DNA of 64,000 nucleotides, from contig NZ_PNCI01000031.1 in the NCBI RefSeq assembly GCF_005887095.1, positions 28,928-92,927 of the forward strand, read 5' to 3'. The stretch's first letter is position 1. Each line of letters opens with the position of its first letter. Below the pieces are notes generated by a model, which was not told where the DNA came from, did no database searches, and was given only the letters and a program-made list of their open reading frames with translations. Below are positions 25,999 to 33,745 of the stretch, in pieces. This DNA is from Pseudoalteromonas rubra (GTDB lineage Bacteria > Pseudomonadota > Gammaproteobacteria > Enterobacterales > Alteromonadaceae). The translations under genes and the position numbers were made by a program.

Positions 25999-26802
25999 TT
26001 AGCTCGATTTAGGAGAGGCGCTGCTACCAGCCAGGATCCCGCCATCTACGTTCAGTTCAATCCCGGCCACATAAGCGGATTCATCTGATGCGAGATACAA
26101 CACGGCATAAGCAACATCAATGGCACGCCCCATATGACCAAGCGGGATATCGGCAGCAATGCCTGCAATAGCCGCATCGCGGGCTGCTCCTTCTCCCAAC
26201 ATAGCATCCCACATAGGTGTTAAAATGGCGCCCGGATGCACCGAATTACAGCGAATAGGGTAATTTTGCTGAGCACAGTACAACGCAACCGATTTACTAT
26301 GATTGCGCACCGCGGCTTTGCTTGCAGCATAGGCTGCGGCGGCTGGGATCCCCACAAGTCCAGAACGCGAAGAAATATTCACGATACTGGCCGCACCGGA
26401 CGCTTTCATCAAACGAATACCATACTTACAACCTAATGCAACACCATCGCTGTTGGTTTGCTGTACGGTATGCCAACTGTTCAAATCCAGATGTTCGGGA
26501 TCATGTGGCCCATGCGTTTCTAAAAAGCCCGTGATCCCAGCGTTGTTGACCAGAATATCGAGTCGACCAAACTGGTCTTGCACAAAGCGCTCAACACTTT
26601 GCCACTGTGCTTCTTCGGACACATCCAGCGGCTGGAAATACGCATTTTCACCCAACTTCTCACAAAGTTTTATTGCCTCATCGGCGTTTCTATCTGTAAC
26701 AATGACGATTGCTCCTTGTTCAATAAAGCATGTTGCGATCGCCGCACCAATCCCCCGGGCAGCACCTGTTACAAGGGCTATTTTATTGTCTAGTCTGGCC
26801 AT
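25999..26802 (-). CDS. Short-chain dehydrogenase/reductase (SDR)
   Basis: A 267-aa classical SDR. The NAD(P) motif TGAARGIG is at residues 13-20, NNAG at about 89, the catalytic S-Y-K as SS...YAASKAA, and the C-terminal DGG in ELNVDGGILAG. An Asp after strand 2 (VTDRNADE) suggests NAD preference. CGGAGAATATT precedes the ATG. The gene stands alone; the substrate, probably a steroid-like or small alcohol, is not evident. Confidence 0.87.
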   Translation of the reverse strand: MARLDNKIALVTGAARGIGAAIATCFIEQGAIVIVTDRNADEAIKLCEKLGENAYFQPLDVSEEAQWQSVERFVQDQFGRLDILVNNAGITGFLETHGPHDPEHLDLNSWHTVQQTNSDGVALGCKYGIRLMKASGAASIVNISSRSGLVGIPAAAAYAASKAAVRNHSKSVALYCAQQNYPIRCNSVHPGAILTPMWDAMLGEGAARDAAIAGIAADIPLGHMGRAIDVAYAVLYLASDESAYVAGIELNVDGGILAGSSASPKSS

Positions 26803-26835
26803 AATATTCTCCGTTAGTTGATTCCTTGTGAACTA

Positions 26836-26997
26836 ATACCAATTTGCTTAATTAAGTGTTCTATTTTGAGGCGAGAAAATAGGGTCGATAACAAGGCAAA
26901 AATTTTGCTATTTAGTTGTTCTAAATGAGAAATTTTTAACGCCGTTAGCGTCCTATTTGCTCCTTCAAATTGAACAGGTATTAAGTGAAATTGGTAT
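26836..26997. repeat. MITE-like repeat element, 162 bp
   Basis: The element starts ATACCAATTTGCTTAAT and ends with ATTAAGTGAAATTGGTAT, imperfect inverted repeats of about 17 bp, with TA next to each end. The inside is AT-rich and non-coding (AAGGCAAAAATTTTGCTATT and so on). Sequences of this type with ATACCAATT ends are common between genes in Pseudoalteromonas and relatives. It probably moves by a transposase supplied from elsewhere. Confidence 0.7.
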
Positions 26998-27215
26998 AAA
27001 AAGGTAAGGCAGAGTAACCAACGCACAGTCGTAGTCAGCCGGACAGAGAAAGCCGCAGCAGGGATATCGTGCAACGCACAAAAGTGGGGTAACTTGAAAT
27101 GATATCGAAGTACCAAAACTGGCGTGTGGACACCCTGCTAATACACCACGTATTGCGCTCACATCTTGAACGTCATTCATAGTGCTCTGTTCAGCTTTGT
27201 ATATTATTTGCTGAT
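26998..27215. other. Gene-free stretch between the MITE and the YciI remnant
   Basis: An open minus frame starting ATG at 27180 runs into the MITE, lacks a ribosome site and has no recognisable sequence. No RNA or regulatory structure was seen. Confidence 0.4.
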
Positions 27216-27507
27216 TTATAGCGTTAGCAGTTGTGATAAACCACTGGCAGTCTTGCTTACTTCAATTTCTGTGATCTCGTAATTCGCCAGCCCGGCGAGG
27301 TAAAAAAGGGTCGTTATATAGAATTGCTTCTAACTCAGTTTAGTTCTTTGCCTTAGCGAAAATCATGCCCCCGGTTCTGGGCACTTTTCTGCCAGACGCT
27401 AAAAACACACCTTGCTGATAATACTGTTGTAAAAACTGAATATGTGCGGGTAAATGCGCATCAATTTGTTCTAATTCAACCGTGTACGTAATATTGACGA
27501 TAAACAC
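27216..27507 (-). pseudogene. YciI-family protein, broken by a stop and a frameshift
   Basis: From a GTG at 27507 with AAGGAG upstream the frame reads MFIVNITYTVELEQIDAHLP, then QQGVFLASGRKVPRTGG, the YciI (YCII) fold. TAA interrupts it at 27340-27342; the same frame continues with ELEAILYNDPF and after a slip in the T-run near 27302-27307 the homology continues as YLAGLANYEITEIEV to a stop at 27216. The whole would be about 97 aa, the family length. Two separate lesions make it a pseudogene. Confidence 0.75.
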
Positions 27508-27623
27508 TCAACACCGCTCCTTGCGTACATTATCAGTTTGGTTGTGTTAAAAACCACCACAAGTGTATAAGTACACAAGCATTTTGTAAACGCTCTTGTT
27601 CGATGTTTACCCTGAGCGAAAGG

Positions 27624-27989
27624 CTATCGGGCGCGCTTAACTTTAGGCGCAATATTAAGTAAAAAGCTGTCTTTGTTGACCAAAAAGCCACAAATGCTGC
27701 TGATTACAATAAAAATTCCATACATAGAGCCTATGTAAACCCAATCATTATTTTCAGCCAATAACATCACACAAGTGCCGTCATTTACAAAGAAAACATT
27801 CAGCACAGAAAATACAAATACGCTGCGATAATAGATTAGGTTGCCAGTGTGGCTTGCGAAAGAAGAAAGGAGCAGAGCAAATAAGCCCAGGTAAAATCCA
27901 ATGACCGACAGTGCACCAGTTTGGTAACTAGGGTACAACGCCAACAGGGAGAGAACGATGGCTGACCAACCCGAAATTCGATATAACAT
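27624..27989 (-). CDS. Small four-helix membrane protein
   Basis: A 121-aa protein with four hydrophobic stretches and short loops, ending in a basic tail (PKVKRAR). No known family was recognised. The ATG at 27989 follows AAAGGAT; a TTG two codons earlier is possible. No operon partner. Confidence 0.6.
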   Translation of the reverse strand: MLYRISGWSAIVLSLLALYPSYQTGALSVIGFYLGLFALLLSSFASHTGNLIYYRSVFVFSVLNVFFVNDGTCVMLLAENNDWVYIGSMYGIFIVISSICGFLVNKDSFLLNIAPKVKRAR

Positions 27990-28147
27990 GTTCAAATCCT
28001 TTGAATATAATTTGTTAAAATTTGTAATCCTAACTCACCCCAAATTATGAGCTATACAGTACCAAATAGCAACCCATATGAGTTAATTCATTTTCTAAAA
28101 GTTTACATTATAGTGCCAAATTTCTTTTATACCTGGGCTTAAAACGT

Positions 28148-28717
28148 TTAAAAATCACCCAAAACCTCCTGGATACGACCTCTCAATGCCGGTATCACAT
28201 CAGCCTCAAACCAGGGCCGTTTTCGCAACCATAATTGATTACGAGGGCTTGGATGAGGTAATGCAATCAGCTTAGGTAAACTCGATTGCCAGCCAGCAAC
28301 AGCCTGTGACACATTAACAAAATCTGTTAAATGATAGCCTTGTGCATATTGGCCAATTAATACAGTAAATTCAATTTGCTCGAATACCTCAAGCAAAGGG
28401 GCGCGCCAAGTTTGTGCACAAATTTTAGGAGGAGGTAAATCACCAGATTTTCCCTTGCCAGGGTAGCAAAATGCCATGGGCACAATCGCAAATAAAGCGG
28501 GGTCATAAAACTGAGTTTCAGTGACACCCAGCCAGTCTCTGAGGCGTTTTCCGCTGGCATCGTTAAAAGGCTTACCCGTTTTGTGCACAGTCATACTCGG
28601 AGCCTGACCAGCAATCATTATTTTGGCAGTGGGCAGTCCCTGGATCACAGGTCTTGGCTCAAAGGGCAACTCACCCCGACATAAAGTACACTGCCGGACA
28701 CGCTCAATGATATTCAA
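28148..28717 (-). CDS. Uracil-DNA glycosylase superfamily protein with Fe-S cysteines
   Basis: A 189-aa member of COG1573. The active-site motif A appears as GQAPSMTVHKTGKPFNDASG (37-56) and motif B as HPSPRN. Four cysteines C10, C13, C84 and C100 have the CxxC...Cx15C spacing of the iron-sulfur cluster of family 4 enzymes. It should remove uracil or another damaged base, but the catalytic residue in GQAPS differs from family 4 GEAPG. The start is TTG with AAGGGGA upstream. Confidence 0.8.
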   Translation of the reverse strand: MNIIERVRQCTLCRGELPFEPRPVIQGLPTAKIMIAGQAPSMTVHKTGKPFNDASGKRLRDWLGVTETQFYDPALFAIVPMAFCYPGKGKSGDLPPPKICAQTWRAPLLEVFEQIEFTVLIGQYAQGYHLTDFVNVSQAVAGWQSSLPKLIALPHPSPRNQLWLRKRPWFEADVIPALRGRIQEVLGDF

Positions 28718-28873
28718 ATCTGGTTCCCCTTATCGCATCTTATTACCTGGTCAGTATATCAAGGGTCTATCCATTTAAAGAATACCCGCCAGCTTGCTCA
28801 TAAAATATACGGCATCGGATTTTTGGAATTTGATATTCCATCTGACATTAATATTTGTACATTTAACGCATTT

Positions 28874-28892
28874 GCTAATGATAATTACTGTC
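28874..28892. promoter_or_regulatory. Fur box upstream of the iron operon
   Basis: GCTAATGATAATTACTGTC matches 15 of 19 positions of the Fur consensus GATAATGATAATCATTATC and lies 56 bp before the DUF3649 start. Iron repression of the operon is expected. Confidence 0.6.
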
Positions 28893-28948
28893 ATTTATAG
28901 CGCGATTCAGTGATAATCCGCCTCCCTATTTTTGATCAAAGAACAAGT

Positions 28949-29245
28949 ATGCCGATATCGTCTTACTTCGCTTATTTTACTGCCTATCGACTGAACGTCG
29001 TTGCCCGCTTTGCAACGGCTATTGTCGGCGGCTACCTACTCACAGCGCTGTCCATCAGCCTGATGAGCTTGTTGTTGCCTGTTTCTAAAGTTGACGCCGT
29101 ATTATTCAGTGTGTGCCTGAGTGTGCTCATTCACTGCCTTATTTTTATCGCTGTATTTGCAATAAAGTCGCTACACCTCCTTTGCGGTGGATTGCTGCTG
29201 CTTGCCACATTGCAATGGATGCTGATCCTGATATTAAAAGGGTAA
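28949..29245 (+). CDS. DUF3649 membrane protein of an iron-uptake operon
   Basis: A 98-aa protein with three membrane segments (about residues 12-45, 50-72 and 76-96), of the DUF3649 type. Such proteins occur beside PepSY reductases and TonB siderophore receptors. The ATG at 28949 has only a weak ribosome site. The PepSY gene follows after 2 bp. Confidence 0.75.
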   Translation: MPISSYFAYFTAYRLNVVARFATAIVGGYLLTALSISLMSLLLPVSKVDAVLFSVCLSVLIHCLIFIAVFAIKSLHLLCGGLLLLATLQWMLILILKG

Positions 29246-29247
29246 CT

Positions 29248-30813
29248 ATGAAAGACAGTTTTTTCCGCTCTATGACCTGGTTACATACCTGGGTTGGGCT
29301 ACTTTTTTGCTGGCTGCTGTGGTTGGTATTTTTTGCCGGCACACTGAGTTTTTTCCGCCAGGAAATTACTTTGTGGAGCAAACCTGAATTGCACTCATAC
29401 AGCAGTGAGGTGCAAAGTTCGCAGCAAGCGCTGCTGGATTATGGCTTCGAGCGCCTAAATACAGAGGCACCTGACGCAGCGCGTTGGTGGATCAGTCTGC
29501 CTTCTGAGCGCAACGCTCTGTTACGCGTTTCTCACTTGCCCTACCCAGAGCCCGGTGAAAAAGCCAGCTGGATAAACCATAACCTGGCGGCCGACAGCAA
29601 GGTACCTGTGACACCCAGAGAATCCAAAGGAGGCAGTTTCTTTTATAGACTGCACTTTGACTTACATTATATGGATCGCACCACAGCACGCTGGATAGTG
29701 TGTCTGGCTAGCTTATTTATGCTGGTCGCACTGATCTCTGGAATAGTGATCCACAAACGTATTTTTAAGGATATGTTCCAGTTCAGAGCAGGCAAAGGCA
29801 GCCGAAGCTGGCTGGACGGCCACAACCTGAGCTCTGTGCTGGCCTTACCATTTCACTTGATGATCACCTACACAGGTCTGATCACACTCATATTCACGTT
29901 ATTTCCCTATCCGGCACAAACCGTCTATGAAGGTGGGGTAAAGGAATTCAGAAAAGAATTCTATCCGGAGCGGCAACGCCCAGAGCTGAGCCACCAACCT
30001 CTGACCAGTCCAGCATTTGCCCAGTCTATAGATCACTTTTTTACTAACTGGCCAGAACAACCCATTTCACGCATTATCATAGATCATCCCCGGGATGCGG
30101 CAGCTGTCATGAAAATTTACGGCGCAAATCGCAGTGAGATAAAAGACGAACAAGCGGTGTGGCTGTACTCTGGTAAAACAGGCGAACTGCTCAACACCGC
30201 TCATCTGGAAGACAGTGCAGCAGCCAAATTGTATGGCGGTATGATAGCCATGCATACAGGTCGCCTTGCTTCGCCGGGTTTACGTTGGCTCTACTTTTTA
30301 TGTGGCCTCGCAGGTTGTGCCATGATTGCCAGTGGCTGTGTGATGTGGGCAAAGCGGTTAAGGGAACGTCAAAAACCGACGCAACCCGTCGGCTTTGGTC
30401 TTAAGTTGGTGGAATCACTCAATCTCGCAGCAATTATGGGACTACCGCTGGCAACCGCCGCATTCTTCTATGCCAATCGCCTGATCCCGGTAACTAACAG
30501 CGCTCGTGCCGATCAGGAAGTACTGGTGTTTTTCCTTACCTGGGCGGCCACAGCTCTGTTTGCCGCGAAGTGGCGTAATACGCAAGGCTGGCGCACTCTG
30601 GCACTCGTCAACGCCCTGGCATGGCTAGTACTGCCACTGTGCAATGCGCTAACAACTCAAGGCAGTTTAATTAGTTACGTGAGTAATGGACAGTGGGCAC
30701 TGGCCATGTTCGATACTATGGCCCTGCTAGCCGCTGCGGTATTTTTCTGGCAAAGCAAACAGCTTCAGTCTACACAGCAACCACAGCGTACTCGCAGGGA
30801 GCGCACAGCATGA
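29248..30813 (+). CDS. PepSY-domain iron-siderophore reductase-type membrane protein
   Basis: A 521-aa inner membrane protein of the PepSY-associated TM helix family (PiuB/FoxB-like). These are thought to reduce ferric siderophores in the periplasm so that iron is released. Five or more helices are seen (about 10-32, 145-168, 195-220, 350-375, then a hydrophobic end), with paired His in the helices (H12, H144, H197) that could bind heme. AAAAGGG precedes the ATG. It sits between DUF3649 and DUF3325 genes behind a Fur box. It contains one copy of the dispersed 20-bp motif at 30030. Confidence 0.87.
   Translation: MKDSFFRSMTWLHTWVGLLFCWLLWLVFFAGTLSFFRQEITLWSKPELHSYSSEVQSSQQALLDYGFERLNTEAPDAARWWISLPSERNALLRVSHLPYPEPGEKASWINHNLAADSKVPVTPRESKGGSFFYRLHFDLHYMDRTTARWIVCLASLFMLVALISGIVIHKRIFKDMFQFRAGKGSRSWLDGHNLSSVLALPFHLMITYTGLITLIFTLFPYPAQTVYEGGVKEFRKEFYPERQRPELSHQPLTSPAFAQSIDHFFTNWPEQPISRIIIDHPRDAAAVMKIYGANRSEIKDEQAVWLYSGKTGELLNTAHLEDSAAAKLYGGMIAMHTGRLASPGLRWLYFLCGLAGCAMIASGCVMWAKRLRERQKPTQPVGFGLKLVESLNLAAIMGLPLATAAFFYANRLIPVTNSARADQEVLVFFLTWAATALFAAKWRNTQGWRTLALVNALAWLVLPLCNALTTQGSLISYVSNGQWALAMFDTMALLAAAVFFWQSKQLQSTQQPQRTRRERTA
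30030..30049 (-). repeat. Copy of the dispersed 20-bp motif inside the PepSY gene
   Basis: AGATCACTTTTTTACTAACT, the complement of AGTTAGTAAAAAAGTGATCT. It encodes D262-H-F-F-T-N in the PepSY protein. Confidence 0.85.
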
Positions 30814-31142
30814 TGTATCTGATCGCGACCTTACTGTGCCTCTCAAGCTTTACGGCTTTCGCGCTGGCTAAAACACCACACTACAAAGCCGTATTTGGCA
30901 CCCGACCAGAGCATGCATTAAGTCAGCGCTATCTGATTGCAGCCTGGATCATGCTTTTACTAACATTGGTGATAGATGTCAGTCAGGCTATTGGATATGG
31001 CAGTCTGATATTTTGTGGCCAGATGGCTCTCTCTGTGCTGCTTCTGGCCATCTTACTCTCTTTTCGGCCAAGCTGGATGAGATCACTATTTTACCTACTT
31101 CCGGCCGCAACACTCCTGATCACTGTATCGCACGTTGCATAG
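30810..31142 (+). CDS. DUF3325 membrane protein of the iron operon
   Basis: A 110-aa protein with four hydrophobic segments and a conserved-looking loop ALAKTPHYKAVFG, of the DUF3325 type that travels with PepSY reductases. ATGA overlap couples it to the PepSY gene. A strong terminator follows 5 bp after its stop. Confidence 0.8.
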   Translation: MMYLIATLLCLSSFTAFALAKTPHYKAVFGTRPEHALSQRYLIAAWIMLLLTLVIDVSQAIGYGSLIFCGQMALSVLLLAILLSFRPSWMRSLFYLLPAATLLITVSHVA

Positions 31143-31147
31143 AAGGT

Positions 31148-31176
31148 TAAGGGGCTGAGGTTTACCCAGCCCCTTA
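31148..31176 (+). terminator. Terminator of the iron operon
   Basis: TAAGGGGCTG (31148-31157) pairs with CAGCCCCTTA (31167-31176) around a 9-base loop, followed by ATATTTATT. Confidence 0.75.
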
Positions 31177-31306
31177 ATATTTATTATATATCATATAGAT
31201 ATACAAGACTCCTCTAAACCAGAGCACATCATTCAGAGCAAATAATTACCAAGTTGCTTGAAAAAACGCATACATCAGAGCCAACTCCAGCCAGCTAGAG
31301 CCCCGT

Positions 31307-31766
31307 ACTTAGTAAAAATGCTAATCTCTGCACACTGCCTGAGTCCATCACTTGGTAAAATCATGATCTCAGCCTTATGAGTGCTTTTTTAGTTGGTAAA
31401 AATACGATCTGAGGAAAGCTGAGTTAGTAAATATGTGATCCCTAGCGCGATCCTGCTACCTCATAAGTTAGTAAAAATACGATCTCAAACTAGCAGCCTC
31501 ATGTTTTATCAGTCATTTATAGACCAAATACCGCCAACAAAAGCAGACAACCCCCTAATCCTTAACCAAAATCAGCCAATGAGCATCATAAGTTAGTAAA
31601 TTCGTGATCTGAATTCGACTGAGTTAGTTATTTGCTGATCTGGACAGTGGTTAAGTTAGTTAAACCTTGATCCACATGGAATCGCAAGTTAGTAAAATTG
31701 TGATCTCTTGACTACCTGGCAGGGTTTTACACCCCTTCACTCATTGAGTTAGTAAAAACCCGATCT
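31307..31766 (+). repeat. Array of ten copies of a 20-bp motif, non-coding
   Basis: Consensus AGTTAGTAAAANNNYGATCT, all in the same direction. Copies start at 31307 (degenerate, 21 bp), 31350, 31391, 31422, 31466, 31591, 31622 (looser), 31654, 31687 and 31747. Spacing is 31-44 bp except for two larger gaps. The sequence between copies is not repeated. Nine of ten contain GATC, a possible Dam site. The 700 bp between the iron-operon terminator and the SDR gene at 31845 has no gene. Five more copies lie elsewhere in the window. Not a CRISPR: spacers are too short and uneven. Confidence 0.9.
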
Positions 31767-31844
31767 CCATTGACAGATCCAATCCGTTCTGCGATCCGTT
31801 TAATACCCTCATAGAATAAAACAAACGGTTAAAATGGAGTACAG

Positions 31845-32552
31845 GTGAAAGTCTTAATTGTTGGCGGTTCAGGTGGAATAGGGCAGGCTCTGGTTAAACG
31901 TTTTGCCAATATGCAGCCCAATGTCGAGGTTTATGCAACATATAGAACCACACAGCCAGTTGTCACCTTGGACAATGTAAGATGGATTCAGGTCGATGCG
32001 AGTCAGGAGTGCGATGTCAGCGACTTAGCAGCGCAGGTTCAACAGCTAGATATACTCATCAATGCCACAGGGCTGTTGCATACTCCCGACAAATTGCCTG
32101 AGAAGTCTATACAGGAATTTGACCCTCACTTTTTTAATGAAAACCTGCAGGCAAACACAGTGCCGACTTTGCTGTTAGCCAAACACTTTGCCAAAGCGCT
32201 CAAAGCAAAACACCCGACTTATTTTGTCGCACTGTCAGCTCGTATTGGCAGTATTTCCGACAACCGTTTGGGTGGCTGGATCAGCTATCGAAGTGCTAAG
32301 GCCGCTCTGAACATGGCACTGAAAACCATCAGTATAGAATGGCGTTATAAACTAGCAAACTGCTGTGTGCTGTCATTCCATCCTGGTACAACCGATACCG
32401 CCTTGTCAGTCCCTTTCCAAAAAAATGTACCAGCCGACAAGTTGTTTAGCGCTGATTTCGTGGCAGAAAGTTTGATAGATCTGATACACAGTAAGCAGGC
32501 ATCAGACAGTGGCGGCTTTTATAGCTATGATGGTTCAGCGATTACCTGGTAA
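31845..32552 (+). CDS. SDR-family oxidoreductase, C-factor-like
   Basis: A 235-aa short-chain dehydrogenase. The nucleotide motif GGSGGIG is at residues 7-13 and the catalytic residues appear as SARIGS...YRSAKAALN. The lack of NNAG (INATG instead) and the loop pattern are like the C-factor (CsgA-like) group. GTG start with GGAG 5 bases upstream. The motif array ends 78 bp before the start, so it may be part of the promoter region. Confidence 0.85.
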   Translation: MKVLIVGGSGGIGQALVKRFANMQPNVEVYATYRTTQPVVTLDNVRWIQVDASQECDVSDLAAQVQQLDILINATGLLHTPDKLPEKSIQEFDPHFFNENLQANTVPTLLLAKHFAKALKAKHPTYFVALSARIGSISDNRLGGWISYRSAKAALNMALKTISIEWRYKLANCCVLSFHPGTTDTALSVPFQKNVPADKLFSADFVAESLIDLIHSKQASDSGGFYSYDGSAITW

Positions 32553-32653
32553 TCCCATAAATAGCAAAAATCTCATGTTTAGTCGCAAATCGCATGCTTG
32601 TTGGTCAAAAGACCCATAGAATTAAATGAAAACTATTATCATTAGAGGCTTAT

Positions 32654-33745
32654 ATGCATATTTCCGCACGCGTAATCGCAAGCGTCATGCTAATCACCGC
32701 AATGTTGCTTTACTCACACTCGGGATTAGCGCAAACCACACAGGTTGAGGTTTACACACCCAGTGCCACAAAGCAACCCAAGGTAATGACCCTGAGCGGC
32801 TCAGTCGAAGCCAGACATAACGCACAACTGGCCAGTCAGGAATCTGGACTAGTGGAAGCTTTGCTTGTTGATGCGGGAGACACCGTCAGCAAAGGCGATC
32901 CATTGCTAAAGCTGGATGCCACACTGGCAGAGTTAAATCTGGCACAAGCCAGGGCCGGTGCGCAGGCTGCCGAGGTTTCGGTCAATGAGGCACAGCGTCT
33001 GCTTGATGAAGTTGCAGCCCTATCAAAAAAGCAAAGTGTGGCACAAACGCTGATTGGCGAGCGCACCGCAGCACTGGCCAATGCGAAGGCTGAACAGGTA
33101 AAACAACAAGCACTGGTTGCCCTGGCACAGGAAAGACTACACCGTCATACGCTGTATGCCCCCTTTACAGGTGTAATTGGGCAACGTTCTGTGGATATGG
33201 GCGAGTGGGTCACACCGGGCAACCAGCTCTTTACTCTGGTCGCAGAATCAGACTTGCGCATTGTGGTCAATGTCCCGCAGGAGTACTTTCCTCTGTTACG
33301 TTCAACCGCCAGACTGCCGGTTATGGTTACGCCTGATATCAAGGCTGCTAAGCCCATCAAGGCTGAGATCAGCCGCATCGTTGCCGTCACAGATCCATCC
33401 AGCCGGACCTTTACGGCACACATAGATTTGACCGATACCATGATGGTCCATGCTCAGTTTACGCCAGGCATGTCGGCCCAGGCGGATCTGCTCCTGAGTG
33501 CACAAGACAGTGCCGTATGGATCCCCAAAAAGGCGGTTAAGCAGCACCCGGATGGCGGCAGCAGCGTGTTTATTGCCGACAACAACACAGCCAAACGAAA
33601 AATGGTGACCATCACGGCTTCACGACCAGACTATGTTGCGGTAACAGGCCTGACAGGTAATGAGTCGGTGATCACCACTGGTATCGAGCTGTTAAAAGAA
33701 GGCACACAACTGCAAATCAGCGCCAGGGCAGGGAATCTACAATGA
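32654..33745 (+). CDS. RND efflux periplasmic adaptor (membrane fusion protein)
   Basis: A 363-aa adaptor that links the RND pump to an outer membrane channel. The signal peptide ends GLAQ; the split lipoyl domain (SGLVEALLVDAGDTVSKGDPLL; APFTGVIGQRSVDMGEWV) flanks a coiled-coil hairpin (about 80-165), and beta-barrel and membrane-proximal domains follow. The pump gene overlaps it by 4 bp. No outer membrane protein gene follows, so a shared TolC is likely. The upstream AATGA...TCATT near 32626-32643 is a weak operator candidate. Confidence 0.9.
   Translation: MHISARVIASVMLITAMLLYSHSGLAQTTQVEVYTPSATKQPKVMTLSGSVEARHNAQLASQESGLVEALLVDAGDTVSKGDPLLKLDATLAELNLAQARAGAQAAEVSVNEAQRLLDEVAALSKKQSVAQTLIGERTAALANAKAEQVKQQALVALAQERLHRHTLYAPFTGVIGQRSVDMGEWVTPGNQLFTLVAESDLRIVVNVPQEYFPLLRSTARLPVMVTPDIKAAKPIKAEISRIVAVTDPSSRTFTAHIDLTDTMMVHAQFTPGMSAQADLLLSAQDSAVWIPKKAVKQHPDGGSSVFIADNNTAKRKMVTITASRPDYVAVTGLTGNESVITTGIELLKEGTQLQISARAGNLQ

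Noticed and set aside
26965..27180. Minus-strand frame of 71 codons
   Set aside because: It runs into the MITE, has no ribosome site and no recognisable domain.
30480..30500. Another motif copy (GATCCCGGTAACTAACA)
   Set aside because: Distance between GATC and TAAC blocks is two bases too short and the A-tract is missing.
31307..31766. CRISPR array
   Set aside because: The repeat is 20 bp and not dyad-symmetric, the gaps are 11-24 bp or much larger and uneven, copies are imperfect, scattered single copies occur elsewhere, and no cas gene is present.
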